From contig NZ_QAIG01000005.1 in NCBI RefSeq assembly GCF_003060885.1, positions 244,054 to 308,053 on the forward strand: 64,000 nt of DNA. The letters are read 5' to 3'. Below the pieces are notes generated by a model that did no database searches, had not been told where the DNA came from, and worked only from the letters and a program-made list of their open reading frames with translations. This document shows positions 43,732-53,414 of this stretch, in pieces. The position numbers and the translations under genes were made by a program. Position 1 is the stretch's first letter, and every line of letters begins with the position of its first letter. Origin of the DNA: Pseudomonas sp. HMWF032 (GTDB lineage: Bacteria > Pseudomonadota > Gammaproteobacteria > Pseudomonadales > Pseudomonadaceae).

Positions 43732-44187
43732 TCAGGCGGATTGCTCGGCCTCGACCCGCAGCACCACACCGTCCTGCCCCACCACGCGTACCGGCGTGCC
43801 CGCCGGCAGATTCGGGCCGCTGACCAACCACAATGAATCTCCGGCTTTTATCTTGCCGCGTCCTTCATGGATGGCTTCATGCAGGGCAAAGGTGCGCCCC
43901 ATGAATTCGCTGCCACGCTGGTTCAGCCCCGGCTGATCGGAGGGTTTGGCGGCGCTGCGTTGGCGTTGCCACCAGAACACCGCCGTCAGCACCGACAACA
44001 GGCCGAACAGGATGAACTGCGCTGCCCAGGGCAGGCCCGGGAAGATAAAGGTCAGCAGGCCGACGCTGGCGGCGGCCAGGCCGATCCACAGCAGATAGCC
44101 ACCGGCGCCAAACACTTCCAGGATCAACAGCAGGGTGCCCAGGGCCAGCCAGTTCCAGTACGACAGATGCTGCAAGAAGTCCCACAT
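43732..44187 (-). CDS. NfeD-family membrane protein
   Basis: A small inner-membrane protein of 151 residues. Two or three hydrophobic helices (WNWLALGTLLLILEVFGAGG, LWIGLAAASVGLLTFI, ILFGLLSVLTAVFWW) are followed by an OB-fold C-terminal domain (MGRTFALHEAIHEGRGKIK and DSLWLVSGPNLPAGTPVRVV). NfeD proteins partner with stomatin-like SPFH proteins in membrane microdomain control. It lies 3 nt downstream of the SPFH gene on the same strand, the standard pairing. Confidence 0.82.
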   Translation of the reverse strand: MWDFLQHLSYWNWLALGTLLLILEVFGAGGYLLWIGLAAASVGLLTFIFPGLPWAAQFILFGLLSVLTAVFWWQRQRSAAKPSDQPGLNQRGSEFMGRTFALHEAIHEGRGKIKAGDSLWLVSGPNLPAGTPVRVVGQDGVVLRVEAEQSA

Positions 44188-44190
44188 GGC

Positions 44191-45111
44191 TTAACCCTTC
44201 CGCTCACCGAAGGTGGCTTTGACGATTTCACTGATACCGCCCACCGCGCCAATCACCTGGCTGGCTTCCAGCGGCATGAGGATGACCTTGCTGTTGTTGG
44301 CGCTGGCCAGTTGGCCAAGGGCTTCGATGTATTTCTGTGCGACGAAATAATTGACCGCCTGCACGTTACCCTGAGCAATCGCCTCGGAAACCATGCGCGT
44401 AGCCTCGGCTTCGGCCTGGGCGGCCCGCTCGCGCGCTTCGGCTTCGAGGAAGGCGGCCTGGCGCTGGCCTTCAGCCTTGAGGATGTCGCCTTGCTTCTGC
44501 CCCTCGGCGGTGAGGATGGCGGCGGCACGCAGGCCTTCGGCTTCGAGGATCTGCGCGCGCTTGATGCGTTCGGCTTTCATCTGCCCGGACATGGCCGCCA
44601 TCAGGTCGGCGGGCGGGCTGATGTCCTTGATTTCGATGCGGGTGATCTTGATGCCCCAAGGTGCTGTGGCTTCATCCACGGTTTTGAGCAGGCGCTCGTT
44701 GATCGCGTCACGCTGGCCGAGCATGGCGTCCAGTTCCATTGAGCCGAGCACGGTGCGGATATTGGTCATCACCAGGTTGCGGATGGCGTGCTCGAGGTTG
44801 TTCACCTCGTAGGCGGCTTGCGCCGAATTGATGATCTGGAAGAAGCAGATGGCGTCAATCTGCACCGTGGCGTTGTCGGCGGTGATGACTTCCTGCGGCG
44901 GGATGTCCAGCACGCTTTCCATGACATTGAGCTTGCGGCCGATCTTGTCCATCACCGGGACGATGATGTTCAGGCCCGGTTTGAGTGTGTTGGTGTAACG
45001 GCCGAAGCGCTCCACCGTCCACTCGAACCCCTGTGGCACGACTTTGAATCCCATAAAGACGATGGCGACGGCGAGGCCGACAAAGAGAAAAATAACGCTG
45101 CCAATTTCCAT
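44191..45111 (-). CDS. SPFH/stomatin-like protein, QmcA-type
   Basis: A membrane-anchored SPFH protein of 306 residues. An N-terminal helix ([20 protein letters not shown]) is followed by the SPFH band ([30 protein letters not shown]) and a long Ala/Glu-rich coiled coil ([19 protein letters not shown]). This layout matches QmcA, which forms oligomeric scaffolds affecting membrane protein quality control with FtsH. First gene of the SPFH-NfeD pair. Confidence 0.85.
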   Translation of the reverse strand: MEIGSVIFLFVGLAVAIVFMGFKVVPQGFEWTVERFGRYTNTLKPGLNIIVPVMDKIGRKLNVMESVLDIPPQEVITADNATVQIDAICFFQIINSAQAAYEVNNLEHAIRNLVMTNIRTVLGSMELDAMLGQRDAINERLLKTVDEATAPWGIKITRIEIKDISPPADLMAAMSGQMKAERIKRAQILEAEGLRAAAILTAEGQKQGDILKAEGQRQAAFLEAEARERAAQAEAEATRMVSEAIAQGNVQAVNYFVAQKYIEALGQLASANNSKVILMPLEASQVIGAVGGISEIVKATFGERKG

Positions 45112-45235
45112 GTGGTGAAGCTCCTTGATGAGGGGATGTTTGCTGGGTAGCGGCTCAGGTATCTAAGCACAGTTGGCCTTGGCGCTGCTGTCGATGCTGT
45201 TGCAAGGTGCGCCGATCAACGGTTGCATCGGCCGG

Positions 45236-46819
45236 TCAGGGTGCGTGCTGGGCCAGCGCCTGGATCAGGCGGGCGTCACGCGCGTAGATGTCCGGGTAGT
45301 AGCGCACGCCACCGCTGTTGTTGGCCTCGGCAGTCCAGTAGGCAATCAGCAAGGGCGCGGGATGGCGTAAACGGTACTGCTGGGTGGTACCGTCGGCGAT
45401 ACGCGCGCGTACCGTGCCCAGCTCGTCGGGACTAAGCAGCCAGGCCAGCAGGTTGTCCACGGCTTCGACCCGCACGCAACCGGAGCTGAACGCGCGTGGT
45501 GCCTTGCTGAACAGCTGCTGGCTGGGGGTGTCATGCAGGTATACGGCAAACGGGTTGTCGAAGCGCAGGGCCAGGCGGCCGAGCGGGTTGAGGCTGCCGG
45601 CGGCCTGGCGCAGGCGGATGGCACCTGGGTTATCCCAGTCGACGGTCTGTGGGTCGAGGCGGTTGCCATCACGGTCGAGCACGCTGATCTGATGACGCTC
45701 CAGGTAGCCGAGATCGTTGCGTATCGCCGGTATTTTATCCTCGCGCAGGATGGTCGGCGGTACGGTCCAGGTTGGATTGAGGGTCAGGCGCTCCAGGCGC
45801 GAGGCTAACAGCGGTGTCTGTCGATCGGCACGGCCGACCTGGGTACGGCTACGCCATAGCAACTGTTCCTGACGCCAGATCTGCAGCTCGCCAGCAGCTA
45901 CGTTGATCAGTACTTCGGCCGCGCGTACATCATCCGCCAGCCAGCGCAGGCGTTCGAGGTTGGCGCGCAGCTGTTCGCGGCGCACCTGGGCGCTGACATT
46001 CAGCTCGGTCAGGCTGGCGGGGCCGAGAATGCCGTCGGGGTTGAGCCCGTGGTCACGCTGGAACTGTTCCAGTGCCGCTTGAGTGTCCGCATCGTAGTGG
46101 TTGTCCGGTTTGCCTGCTGCGGGCGTCAGATAGCCTTCGGCGCTCAGGCGCTGGCGCAAGGTTGGCAGGCGCGGATCTTCGCCCTGTGGTTTGAGCAGGG
46201 CGCCGGCGTCCAGGGTCGGCCACTCGACCAGAGGTTGCAGGCGTTGCCGGGCATAGACCTGGCGCAAGTGCTGGTATTGCGCGCTGGCAGGTCGCGCGCT
46301 GACAAATGCCTGGCTCGGCATCTGCACGTGCAGCAAGGCCAGTGACAGGGTGGCCAACTGGGGATCGGCAGTGGTCAGCGCCGGTGAGCGCCACAGCGGT
46401 TCCAGGCGCTGTTGCAACAATCGGCCGCGGCGCAGGTGCAGCAGTGCCTGCAGGTAACTGTGGGTGGTCAGCAGGTCGGCGCAGTCGTAGCGCTCAATTT
46501 GCGTATTGGCCACCAGCGGCAGGGGGTAGGCGCTGCTCGCTAGGCCATCGTCGGCGAGCTGCTCGATCTGCTCATTTAACTGCAGCAGTTGCGCACTGCT
46601 CTGCCAGGCCGGCTGGCCTGCGCGCTGGGCATAGAACTGCTGCAGGAGGTCTTCGGCCTTTTCGTCTAGGCTTGCCGGTAGCGGTGCGCAGTGCGCGCGG
46701 AGGTTCGTCAGCAGCGGGCGCAGATCGCCTGGCTTGGCGAACAGTGGCGCAGCAGCATTCGCGACCAGTGGCAGGAGGAGCAGGGTGAGGCTCAGGTAAC
46801 ATGGCGTTTTTTTGAACAA
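45236..46819 (-). CDS. L,D-transpeptidase, YcbB (LdtD)-like
   Basis: A periplasmic murein cross-linking enzyme of 527 residues. A signal peptide (LSLTLLLLPLVANAAA) is followed by a helical N-terminal part, a peptidoglycan-binding repeat (NHYDADTQAALEQFQRDHGL with NPDGILGPASLTEL), and a YkuD catalytic domain with HDTPSQQLF and the Cys motif SSGCVRVEA (Cys448). It forms 3-3 cross-links, bypassing penicillin-binding proteins. It is divergent from another putative L,D-transpeptidase gene with about 110 nt between the starts. Confidence 0.86.
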   Translation of the reverse strand: MFKKTPCYLSLTLLLLPLVANAAAPLFAKPGDLRPLLTNLRAHCAPLPASLDEKAEDLLQQFYAQRAGQPAWQSSAQLLQLNEQIEQLADDGLASSAYPLPLVANTQIERYDCADLLTTHSYLQALLHLRRGRLLQQRLEPLWRSPALTTADPQLATLSLALLHVQMPSQAFVSARPASAQYQHLRQVYARQRLQPLVEWPTLDAGALLKPQGEDPRLPTLRQRLSAEGYLTPAAGKPDNHYDADTQAALEQFQRDHGLNPDGILGPASLTELNVSAQVRREQLRANLERLRWLADDVRAAEVLINVAAGELQIWRQEQLLWRSRTQVGRADRQTPLLASRLERLTLNPTWTVPPTILREDKIPAIRNDLGYLERHQISVLDRDGNRLDPQTVDWDNPGAIRLRQAAGSLNPLGRLALRFDNPFAVYLHDTPSQQLFSKAPRAFSSGCVRVEAVDNLLAWLLSPDELGTVRARIADGTTQQYRLRHPAPLLIAYWTAEANNSGGVRYYPDIYARDARLIQALAQHAP

Positions 46820-46929
46820 TCGACTGCTCCAGTCCTTGGTTCAGAGCGGTATTGCGCAGGGCAAACATTTGCGCAGTATAGACGGGGGCGCATTAGGCTC
46901 CTGTGACAGACCCGGAGGTAGTGGCGTAC

Positions 46930-47646
46930 ATGTTCGGACGGTTATCCCGCTTTCTGCTGGCCCTGTGCCTGGCGACAGCGCCAATGGCGGCGTTGGCTGG
47001 CGGGTTGGATGCCCTGCAACGTGACTTGTCCAGGGTCGCTCCGGGGCTTAATCCGCAGGCCCTGCGCCATGCCCTGGCGGCCATGCAGTGTGCGGTCAAT
47101 CATGGCGCTGATCCGGCGCGCCGCCTGGCGGTGATCGATTATTCGCGGCCTTCCAGCGAGCGACGGTTGTGGATCTTCGATTTGCAGCGCAAGCGTTTGC
47201 TGCTGCGTGACTTCGTCGCCCATGGCCGCAAATCCGGGGAGAACTTCGCCGAGCTGTTTTCCAATCGCCTGGGTAGCCATCAGTCCAGTTTGGGCCTGTT
47301 CCGCACGGCGGAAAGCTACCGCGGCAAGCACGGTTATTCCCTGCGCATGGACGGGCTAGAACCGGGTTTGAATGACCTGGCCCGCGAGCGGGCCATCGTG
47401 ATTCACGGTGCGGGCTATGTGAACCCGCGCTGGGTGGCGAAACATGGCCGTATCGGGCGCAGCCTGGGTTGCCCAGCGGTGCGCCCGGAAGTGGCGCGGA
47501 TGGTGGTCGATCAGCTCAAGGGCGGGCAGTTTCTGTTTGCCTGGCATTCCAATCAGCGTCTGCTGCAAGCCTCGGCCTATCTGCAGTGCAAACCGCAGCG
47601 GGTCGCAAGCCTTCTCGCCCGCCAGCAGCGCTTGCCTAGAAGCTGA
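46930..47646 (+). CDS. Murein L,D-transpeptidase catalytic-domain protein
   Basis: A secreted protein of 238 residues. The signal peptide is FLLALCLATAPMAALAGG (about 8-25). The catalytic motif is HGAGYVNPRWVAKHGRIGRS followed by LGCPAVR (His159, Cys181), a YkuD-like set with an unusual, longer His-to-Cys spacing. The N-terminal LSRVAPGLNPQALRHALAAM and IFDLQRKRLLLRDFVAHGRK mark the family of small murein L,D-transpeptidase catalytic-domain proteins. I used the ATG preceded by GGAGGTAG rather than the earlier one, which would add nine residues. Confidence 0.8.
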   Translation: MFGRLSRFLLALCLATAPMAALAGGLDALQRDLSRVAPGLNPQALRHALAAMQCAVNHGADPARRLAVIDYSRPSSERRLWIFDLQRKRLLLRDFVAHGRKSGENFAELFSNRLGSHQSSLGLFRTAESYRGKHGYSLRMDGLEPGLNDLARERAIVIHGAGYVNPRWVAKHGRIGRSLGCPAVRPEVARMVVDQLKGGQFLFAWHSNQRLLQASAYLQCKPQRVASLLARQQRLPRS

Positions 47647-47660
47647 GGCGTCTAACGGCG

Positions 47661-49445
47661 CTATTTCTGCTCGCTCTGCGGGGTGACCCGCAGCACTTCC
47701 TCGATGGTGGTCAGGCCGGCGGCCACCTTCTGTGCACCGGACAGGCGCAGGCTGCGCATGCCTTCTTTGAACGCGTGCCGGCGCAGGGCGATCAGGTCCG
47801 TGTCCTCCGTGATCAAGGGCTTCATCGCATCATTGATCAGCATGATTTCATACACCCCGGCGCGCCCTTTGTAGCCGGTGTCGCGGCATTCCAGGCAGCC
47901 CACGGCGCGGTGTGCCTGCGTTGGCAGCGGCGCGCTCCAGGGTTTGGTCAGGCTCTGCCAGCCGTCTTCATCCAGCGTGTGCGGCGCTTTGCAGTGCGGG
48001 CATAGGGTGCGCACCAGGCGCTGGGCCATGACGCCGAGCAGGGTGGCCTTGAGCAGGTAATGCGGCACGCCGAGTTCCAGCAGGCGGGTGATGGCGCTGG
48101 GGGCGTCGTTGGTGTGCAGGGTGGACAGCACCAGGTGGCCGGTCAGCGCCGCCTGGATCGCCATCTCGGCGGTTTCCAGGTCACGGATCTCGCCGACCAT
48201 GATGATGTCCGGGTCTTGGCGCATCAGCGCGCGCACGCCGCTGGCGAAGGTCAGATCGATATTGCTCTGCACTTGCATCTGGTTGAAGGTGCCCTCGATC
48301 ATCTCGATCGGGTCTTCGATGGTGCAGACGTTGACCTCAGGCGTGGCCAGTTGCTTGAGCGTGGTGTACAGCGTGGTGGTCTTGCCCGAGCCGGTAGGGC
48401 CGGTGACCAGGATGATGCCATTAGGTTGGCTGGTCATGCTCTGCCAGCGCTTCAGGTCATCGGCGGAAAAACCCAGCTGGTCGAAGCTTTTCAGCAGCAC
48501 TTCCGGGTCGAAGATTCGCATCACCATCTTTTCGCCAAAGGCGGTGGGCAGGGTCGATAGGCGCAGTTCGACTTCACCGCCGTCCGGGGTTTTGGTCTTC
48601 ACCCGGCCATCTTGCGGTTTGCGTTTTTCTGCCACGTTCATCCGCCCGAGGCTCTTCAGGCGGCTGACAATGGCCATGGTCACCTGCGGCGGGAATTGAT
48701 AGACGGTGTGCAGCACACCGTCGATGCGAAAGCGCACGCTGCCCTGCTCGCGCCGCGGTTCGATATGGATATCACTGGCGCGTTGGGTAAAGGCGTACTG
48801 GAACAACCAGTCGACGATATTGACGATATGCGCGTCGTTGGCATCGGGCTCCTGATCCTGCGCGCCGAGGTTGAGCAGTTGCTCGAAGTTGCCGGCGCTG
48901 CTGGTCTTCACCTCGCCCGCGTTCGCTCCGGTGACCGATTTGGCCAGTCGGTAGAATTCCACGGTGAAACGCTGAATATCCGTCGGGTTGGCCACCACGC
49001 GCTTGATCGGGCGCTTGAGCACATGGATCAGATTGGCTTCCCAGCTGTGCACCAGGGGTTGGCTGCTGGCAATGGTTACGCTGTCGTTATCCACCGCCAC
49101 GGCAAGAATCTTGTGGCGCTGGGCGAAGGCGTAGGACATCAACGGAGTGATGGCGGCGACATTGATTTTCAGCGGGTCGATGCGCAGAAAGGGCTGGCCG
49201 CATTGTTCCGCCAGCCAACTGGTCAGGCCTTCCAGTTCAAGCTTCTTGCCAGGGCTTTTCAGATCATCCAGTTGCTGCGCGGCAAGAAATTCCAGCGGGT
49301 GCTGCTGGTTATTCACGGCACTGCGGCGGATCGCCAGGCATTGTTCGGCATTGTCCTGATTGGTCCGGCCCTGGGCGACCAGCTCTCGCAGCAGATCGGC
49401 GAGTTCCAACTGGCGATCATGGGTGGACGAGACGAATGCGGACAT
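47661..49445 (-). CDS. GspE/PilB-family secretion ATPase (orphan)
   Basis: A cytoplasmic hexameric ATPase of 594 residues of the type II secretion/type IV pilus family. Walker A GPTGSGKT lies at residues 349-356, the Asp boxes and Walker B (IIMVGEIRDLETAEMAIQAA) follow, and a His box reads STLHTNDAPSAI. A zinc-type tetracysteine is present as CPHC ... CLEC. An N-terminal roughly 150-residue domain resembles the GspE/PilB N1-N2 module. No other secretion genes are in the window, so its partner system is unknown; I recall an isolated ATPase (PA5210) in PAO1. Confidence 0.85.
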   Translation of the reverse strand: MSAFVSSTHDRQLELADLLRELVAQGRTNQDNAEQCLAIRRSAVNNQQHPLEFLAAQQLDDLKSPGKKLELEGLTSWLAEQCGQPFLRIDPLKINVAAITPLMSYAFAQRHKILAVAVDNDSVTIASSQPLVHSWEANLIHVLKRPIKRVVANPTDIQRFTVEFYRLAKSVTGANAGEVKTSSAGNFEQLLNLGAQDQEPDANDAHIVNIVDWLFQYAFTQRASDIHIEPRREQGSVRFRIDGVLHTVYQFPPQVTMAIVSRLKSLGRMNVAEKRKPQDGRVKTKTPDGGEVELRLSTLPTAFGEKMVMRIFDPEVLLKSFDQLGFSADDLKRWQSMTSQPNGIILVTGPTGSGKTTTLYTTLKQLATPEVNVCTIEDPIEMIEGTFNQMQVQSNIDLTFASGVRALMRQDPDIIMVGEIRDLETAEMAIQAALTGHLVLSTLHTNDAPSAITRLLELGVPHYLLKATLLGVMAQRLVRTLCPHCKAPHTLDEDGWQSLTKPWSAPLPTQAHRAVGCLECRDTGYKGRAGVYEIMLINDAMKPLITEDTDLIALRRHAFKEGMRSLRLSGAQKVAAGLTTIEEVLRVTPQSEQK

Positions 49446-49742
49446 AAAGCTCCCTGGCGATCCTGATTACGTTTTAACGACCTGCTAAGCACTGCCGGCA
49501 GCATGACGGCAAGGACGCAGGCTGTCTGCCGACTTGATCCATTTTTGCACAGCTGCCGATTCCTGCTCTGGGTCAGAACCTGTTCAGAGTCTGGCAAGCC
49601 AGAGTCATGCAAGGCGCTACGTTAGTAACAGCCTCCGGCTGGTCAAAACAGGCGAGGAAGCGGAGTTTACTGATGTAGATGAGCATCCCGAGCCTGTTTT
49701 TAACGCAGCAGGGCCGGCGCGCAGCCGACTGCGGGTAGGTTC
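49446..49742. other. Non-coding gap with a dispersed hairpin element
   Basis: This 297-nt stretch between the ATPase start and the rpiA end has no credible gene. It holds the element at 49645-49701 and a short run (CTCTGGGTCAGAACC...) reminiscent of pseudomonad repeats. It also carries the 5' leader of the ATPase gene on the minus strand. Confidence 0.55.
49645..49701. repeat. Dispersed intergenic element with AAAACAGGC/GCCTGTTTT arms
   Basis: Exact 9-bp arms AAAACAGGC (49645-49653) and GCCTGTTTT (49692-49700) enclose the core GAGGAAGCGGAGTTTACTGA, ending GAGCATCCCGAG. I recall closely similar sequences in many pseudomonad genomes. In the minus direction the second arm lies about 42 nt downstream of rpiA, so the element may act as its terminator. 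Confidence 0.55.
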
Positions 49743-50417
49743 TCAGGCGCGCTTGAGGGTTTTCACACCCTCTGCGGTGCCGAGCAGCAGCACGTCAGCC
49801 GGGCGTGCAGCAAACAGGCCATTGGTGACCACGCCGACGATGGCGTTGATCTGGCTTTCCAGCTCCACGGGGTTGGTGATCGACAGGTTGAACACGTCGA
49901 GGATGATATTGCCGTTGTCGGTCACTACGCCTTCACGGTACACCGGATCGCCACCGAGTTTGACCAGTTGCCGGGCGACATGGCTGCGCGCCATCGGGAT
50001 CACTTCCACTGGCAGTGGGAACGCGCCGAGTACCGGCACCAGCTTGCTGGCGTCGGCAATGCAGATAAAGGTCTGCGCCACCGCTGCGACGATCTTCTCG
50101 CGGGTTAGAGCGGCGCCGCCGCCCTTGATCAGATTGAGGTGCTCGTCGCTCTCGTCGGCGCCGTCGACATAGAACTCCAGGTCGCTGACGGTGTTCAGCT
50201 CATACACGGGAATGCCATGGCCCTTGAGGCGTGCGGCGGTGGCTTCGGAGCTGGCCACGGCACCGTCGAACTCCATCTTGTGCTTGGCCAGGGCATCGAT
50301 AAAGCAGTTGGCGGTGGAGCCGGTGCCGACACCGATCACACTCTTGGCGTCGAGTTTGGGAAGAATAAAGTCGACGGCAGCCTGGGCAACGGCTTGCTTG
50401 AGTTGATCCTGGTTCAT
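49743..50417 (-). CDS. rpiA: Ribose-5-phosphate isomerase A
   Basis: Interconverts ribose 5-phosphate and ribulose 5-phosphate in the pentose phosphate pathway; 224 residues. The phosphate loop GVGTGSTA, the SSEATAARL segment, [20 protein letters not shown] and the [17 protein letters not shown] region are conserved RpiA features. The ATG used ([14 protein letters not shown]) matches the family length; the open frame extends 64 codons upstream without similarity. It is divergent from ilvA, as recalled for PA0330/PA0331. Confidence 0.92.
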   Translation of the reverse strand: MNQDQLKQAVAQAAVDFILPKLDAKSVIGVGTGSTANCFIDALAKHKMEFDGAVASSEATAARLKGHGIPVYELNTVSDLEFYVDGADESDEHLNLIKGGGAALTREKIVAAVAQTFICIADASKLVPVLGAFPLPVEVIPMARSHVARQLVKLGGDPVYREGVVTDNGNIILDVFNLSITNPVELESQINAIVGVVTNGLFAARPADVLLLGTAEGVKTLKRA

Positions 50418-50577
50418 CTTTAGGCCTGGTGTGGGAATGGTGGAAAGGCGCGAATTATAGCCTGACTGAGGCGCCAGCGGGCCGCTGGCTGGGAAAACCC
50501 CGTGGCTTGTATGGTCGTTCGGCGCAGCGCTGGGGTAGACTCGCTGACTCCCTGAAAAGCCGCCTGCGATGCCCGCC

Positions 50578-52092
50578 ATGCTCGAACAGTACGTCAAGAA
50601 AATCCTCACCTCGCGCGTTTATGACGTGGCGGTGGAAACCCCGCTGCAGGTGGCTAATCAGCTATCCGAGCGCCTGGGCAACCAGATTCTGCTCAAGCGT
50701 GAAGACCTGCAGCCGGTGTACTCGTTCAAGATTCGTGGTGCGTACAACAAGCTGGCGCAGCTCTCAGCTGAAGAACAGGCGTGCGGTGTGGTCACCGCGT
50801 CGGCCGGCAACCATGCCCAAGGCCTGGCGCTGGCGGCCAAAGTGCTGGGTGTTAAAGCCACCATCGTGATGCCCAAGACCACGCCGGAGATCAAGGTGCA
50901 GGGTGTACGCTCGCGGGGCGGTAAGGTGGTGCTGCATGGCGACAGCTTCCCTGAGGCATTGGCTTTTTCGCTGAAACTGGTCGAGGAAAAGGGCTACATC
51001 TATATCCACCCCTACGATGATCCGCACACTATCGCCGGCCAGGGCACCATTGCCATGGAAATTCTCCGTCAGCAGCCGGGCAAGCTCGATGCCATCTTTG
51101 TGCCGTGCGGCGGCGGTGGGCTGATTGCCGGGATCGCCGCCTACGTGAAATACCTGCGCCCGGAAATCAAGGTAATCGGCGTCGAGCCGGACGACTCCAA
51201 TTGCCTGCAAGCGGCCATGGCCGCTGGTGAGCGCGTGGTGCTGAGCCAGGTCGGTTTGTTCGCCGATGGCGTGGCCGTGGCGCAGATCGGCCAGCACACC
51301 TTCGAGGTGTGCAAGGACTATGTCGATGAAGTGATCACCGTCAGCACCGACGAGATCTGCGCGGCGATCAAGGACATTTACGATGACACCCGCTCGATCA
51401 CTGAGCCAGCGGGGGCGCTGAGTGTCGCCGGGATCAAGAAGTACGTGGAGCGCGAAGGCTGCCGCGGCCAGGTGCTGGTGGGCATCGACTCCGGTGCCAA
51501 CGTCAATTTCGACCGCCTGCGCCATGTCGCCGAGCGCGCCGAGCTGGGCGAAAAGCGTGAAGCGATCATCGCCGTGACCATCCCCGAGCAGCCCGGCAGC
51601 TTCAAAGCCTTCTGCGAAGCGCTCGGCAAGCGGCAGATCACCGAATTCAATTACCGTTTCCACGAAGACAAAGAGGCGCACATCTTTGTCGGTGTGCAGA
51701 CCCACCCGGACAGCGATCCGCGTGCCGCGCTGGTGCAAGGGCTGCGTGATCAGGGCTTCCCGGTGCTGGACTTGACCGAGAACGAACTGGCCAAACTGCA
51801 CATCCGTCACATGGTCGGCGGGCATGCGGCGGCCGTGCCGGATGAAGTGGTGCTGCGCTTTGAGTTCCCTGAGCGTCCGGGTGCGCTGTTTAATTTCTTA
51901 CAAAAACTCGGTGGCCGCTGGAATATCTCGATGTTCCACTATCGCAACCATGGTGCTGCCGATGGTCGCGTCGTCGCGGGGCTGCAAGTGCCGCAAGCCG
52001 AGCGACATCTCGTGCCGGCGGCGCTGGAAGCCATCGGTTATCCCTATTGGGATGAGAGCGACAATCCGGCGTACAAACTCTTTCTTGGATAA
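50578..52092 (+). CDS. ilvA: Threonine ammonia-lyase (biosynthetic threonine deaminase)
   Basis: A PLP enzyme of 504 residues forming 2-oxobutanoate from threonine for isoleucine synthesis. The PLP lysine is in [11 protein letters not shown]; the glycine-rich phosphate loop is CGGGGLIAG. The C-terminal half contains two ACT-like regulatory domains ([31 protein letters not shown]) typical of isoleucine-inhibited enzymes. A start three codons upstream (MPAM) is also possible; neither has a strong ribosome-binding site. It shares the intergenic region with rpiA. Confidence 0.92.
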   Translation: MLEQYVKKILTSRVYDVAVETPLQVANQLSERLGNQILLKREDLQPVYSFKIRGAYNKLAQLSAEEQACGVVTASAGNHAQGLALAAKVLGVKATIVMPKTTPEIKVQGVRSRGGKVVLHGDSFPEALAFSLKLVEEKGYIYIHPYDDPHTIAGQGTIAMEILRQQPGKLDAIFVPCGGGGLIAGIAAYVKYLRPEIKVIGVEPDDSNCLQAAMAAGERVVLSQVGLFADGVAVAQIGQHTFEVCKDYVDEVITVSTDEICAAIKDIYDDTRSITEPAGALSVAGIKKYVEREGCRGQVLVGIDSGANVNFDRLRHVAERAELGEKREAIIAVTIPEQPGSFKAFCEALGKRQITEFNYRFHEDKEAHIFVGVQTHPDSDPRAALVQGLRDQGFPVLDLTENELAKLHIRHMVGGHAAAVPDEVVLRFEFPERPGALFNFLQKLGGRWNISMFHYRNHGAADGRVVAGLQVPQAERHLVPAALEAIGYPYWDESDNPAYKLFLG

Positions 52093-52118
52093 GCCGGAAA
52101 CCCGGTAGGACTGAATCA

Positions 52119-52559
52119 ATGGAACACTATCCGCTACTGAAAATGTTGCACATGCTGCCCGGTATCCTCCTGCTGATCGGCGTGCCCGTGCACCTGTTTA
52201 TGCTCTGGAAAGCCACGCGCAGTGGCGATGCCGCTGTGTTGCAGCGCAAGCTCAAGCGCACCCGCCTGATCAGCCTGCCGGTGCTCGGCCTGCTGGCCCT
52301 AAGCCTGCCAGTAACCGGCTGGTTGCTGGTTGACCTCATCGGTTGGCCGTTGAGCCAGACCTGGCTGCTGCTGAGCAGTGTGCTGTTTGTTGTGTTGATG
52401 GTGGTGGGCCTGCTGCTGGCCGGTCGTTTGTCAGCTTGGCAAGCCCTCAACGGCGCGCCGGCACCCAAGCGCTTGCTGAATTTCTGCGCTGTCTATGCCG
52501 GTCTTATTCTGCTGTTGCTGCTGGTGATCATGGCCCTGATGGGTGCCAAGCCGGTCTGA
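52119..52559 (+). CDS. Small membrane protein (four helices), function unknown
   Basis: A 146-residue hydrophobic protein. Predicted helices: MLPGILLLIGVPVHLFML, LISLPVLGLLALSLPVTGWL, TWLLLSSVLFVVLMVVGLLL and LNFCAVYAGLILLLLLVIMA. The layout and the HMLPGILLLIG start resemble the DUF2269-type proteins, but this is a weak guess. It lies 26 nt after ilvA on the same strand and is closed by a strong terminator, so it is probably co-transcribed with ilvA. Confidence 0.7.
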   Translation: MEHYPLLKMLHMLPGILLLIGVPVHLFMLWKATRSGDAAVLQRKLKRTRLISLPVLGLLALSLPVTGWLLVDLIGWPLSQTWLLLSSVLFVVLMVVGLLLAGRLSAWQALNGAPAPKRLLNFCAVYAGLILLLLLVIMALMGAKPV

Positions 52560-52573
52560 GCTGGCTTGCAAAC

Positions 52574-52603
52574 AAAAACGCCGCCTGATCAGGCGGCGTT
52601 TTT
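52574..52603. terminator. Perfectly palindromic bidirectional terminator
   Basis: AAAAACGCCGCCT and AGGCGGCGTTTTT are exact inverted copies around GATC, giving a 13-bp stem with A and T tracts on both sides. It separates the convergent small membrane protein gene and the HAD hydrolase gene and can stop transcripts from both. Confidence 0.9.
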
Positions 52604-52616
52604 ATTGGCGGCGGAT

Positions 52617-53270
52617 TCAGCGCAGCGAGATCACTGGCCAGCCGCGTTGTTCGGCTTCGGCGCGCAGCTTCGGGTCGGGATCGACGGCGAAGGGGTGGGT
52701 GACGTGCTCCAGCAGCGGCAGGTCGTTCATGGAGTCGCTGTAGAAGTAGCTGTCGTTGAGGTTCAGGCCGCTCTCCGCCAGCCAGCGGTTCAGGCGCGTG
52801 ACCTTGCCTTCCTTGAAGCACGGCACATCGGTGGTGCGCCCGGTGTAGCGGCCATCTGCCATTTCGCATTCGGTGGCCAGCAGCGTGTCGACGCCCAAGC
52901 GCGCCGCAATCGGCGCGGTGACGAAGCGGTTGGTGGCGGTGATGATCAGCAGCTTGTCGCCGGCTTCGCGGTGTTCGGCCAGCAATGCTTCGCCCTTGGC
53001 GAGGATGATGGGCTCGACGCAATCGCGCATAAATTCGCGGTGCCATTGCTCCAGCTGGGCCATTTCCGTGCGGCCGAGGATTTCCAGGCTGAAATTCAGG
53101 TAGTCGGTGATGTTCAGGCGGCCTGCCAGGTAGTCCTGATAGAAGTCATCGTTACGCGCCTTGTAGGCGATGCCGTCGAGAATGCCGCGTTCACACAGGT
53201 AATCACCCCAGGCGTGGTCGCTGTCGCCACCGAGCAGGGTGTTGTCGAGATCGAATAAAGCCAAACGCAC
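52617..53270 (-). CDS. HAD-superfamily phosphatase (SerB-like, IB subfamily)
   Basis: A HAD hydrolase of 217 residues. Motif I is [20 protein letters not shown] (nucleophile Asp8), motif [12 protein letters not shown], and motif [14 protein letters not shown]. The cap region and the C-terminal [15 protein letters not shown] fit the HAD-IB family that includes phosphoserine phosphatase-like enzymes. The start is GTG ([11 protein letters not shown]) after AGGGG; the open frame continues far upstream on the minus strand over the rppH region without similarity. I recall the orthologue PA0335, divergent from rppH. Confidence 0.85.
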   Translation of the reverse strand: MRLALFDLDNTLLGGDSDHAWGDYLCERGILDGIAYKARNDDFYQDYLAGRLNITDYLNFSLEILGRTEMAQLEQWHREFMRDCVEPIILAKGEALLAEHREAGDKLLIITATNRFVTAPIAARLGVDTLLATECEMADGRYTGRTTDVPCFKEGKVTRLNRWLAESGLNLNDSYFYSDSMNDLPLLEHVTHPFAVDPDPKLRAEAEQRGWPVISLR

Positions 53271-53414
53271 GGGAACCCCTTTAACTGCCTGCCACGAAAG
53301 GCGGCCAGAATAACGGCTTTTATACGGCTTTCCTATTACACGGGCCGCTCGCGTTGCTGCTGCTGCGGGCTTTGTGGAACAATGCCGAAACATGCGTTTA
53401 CGAGGTTGTGCGCC

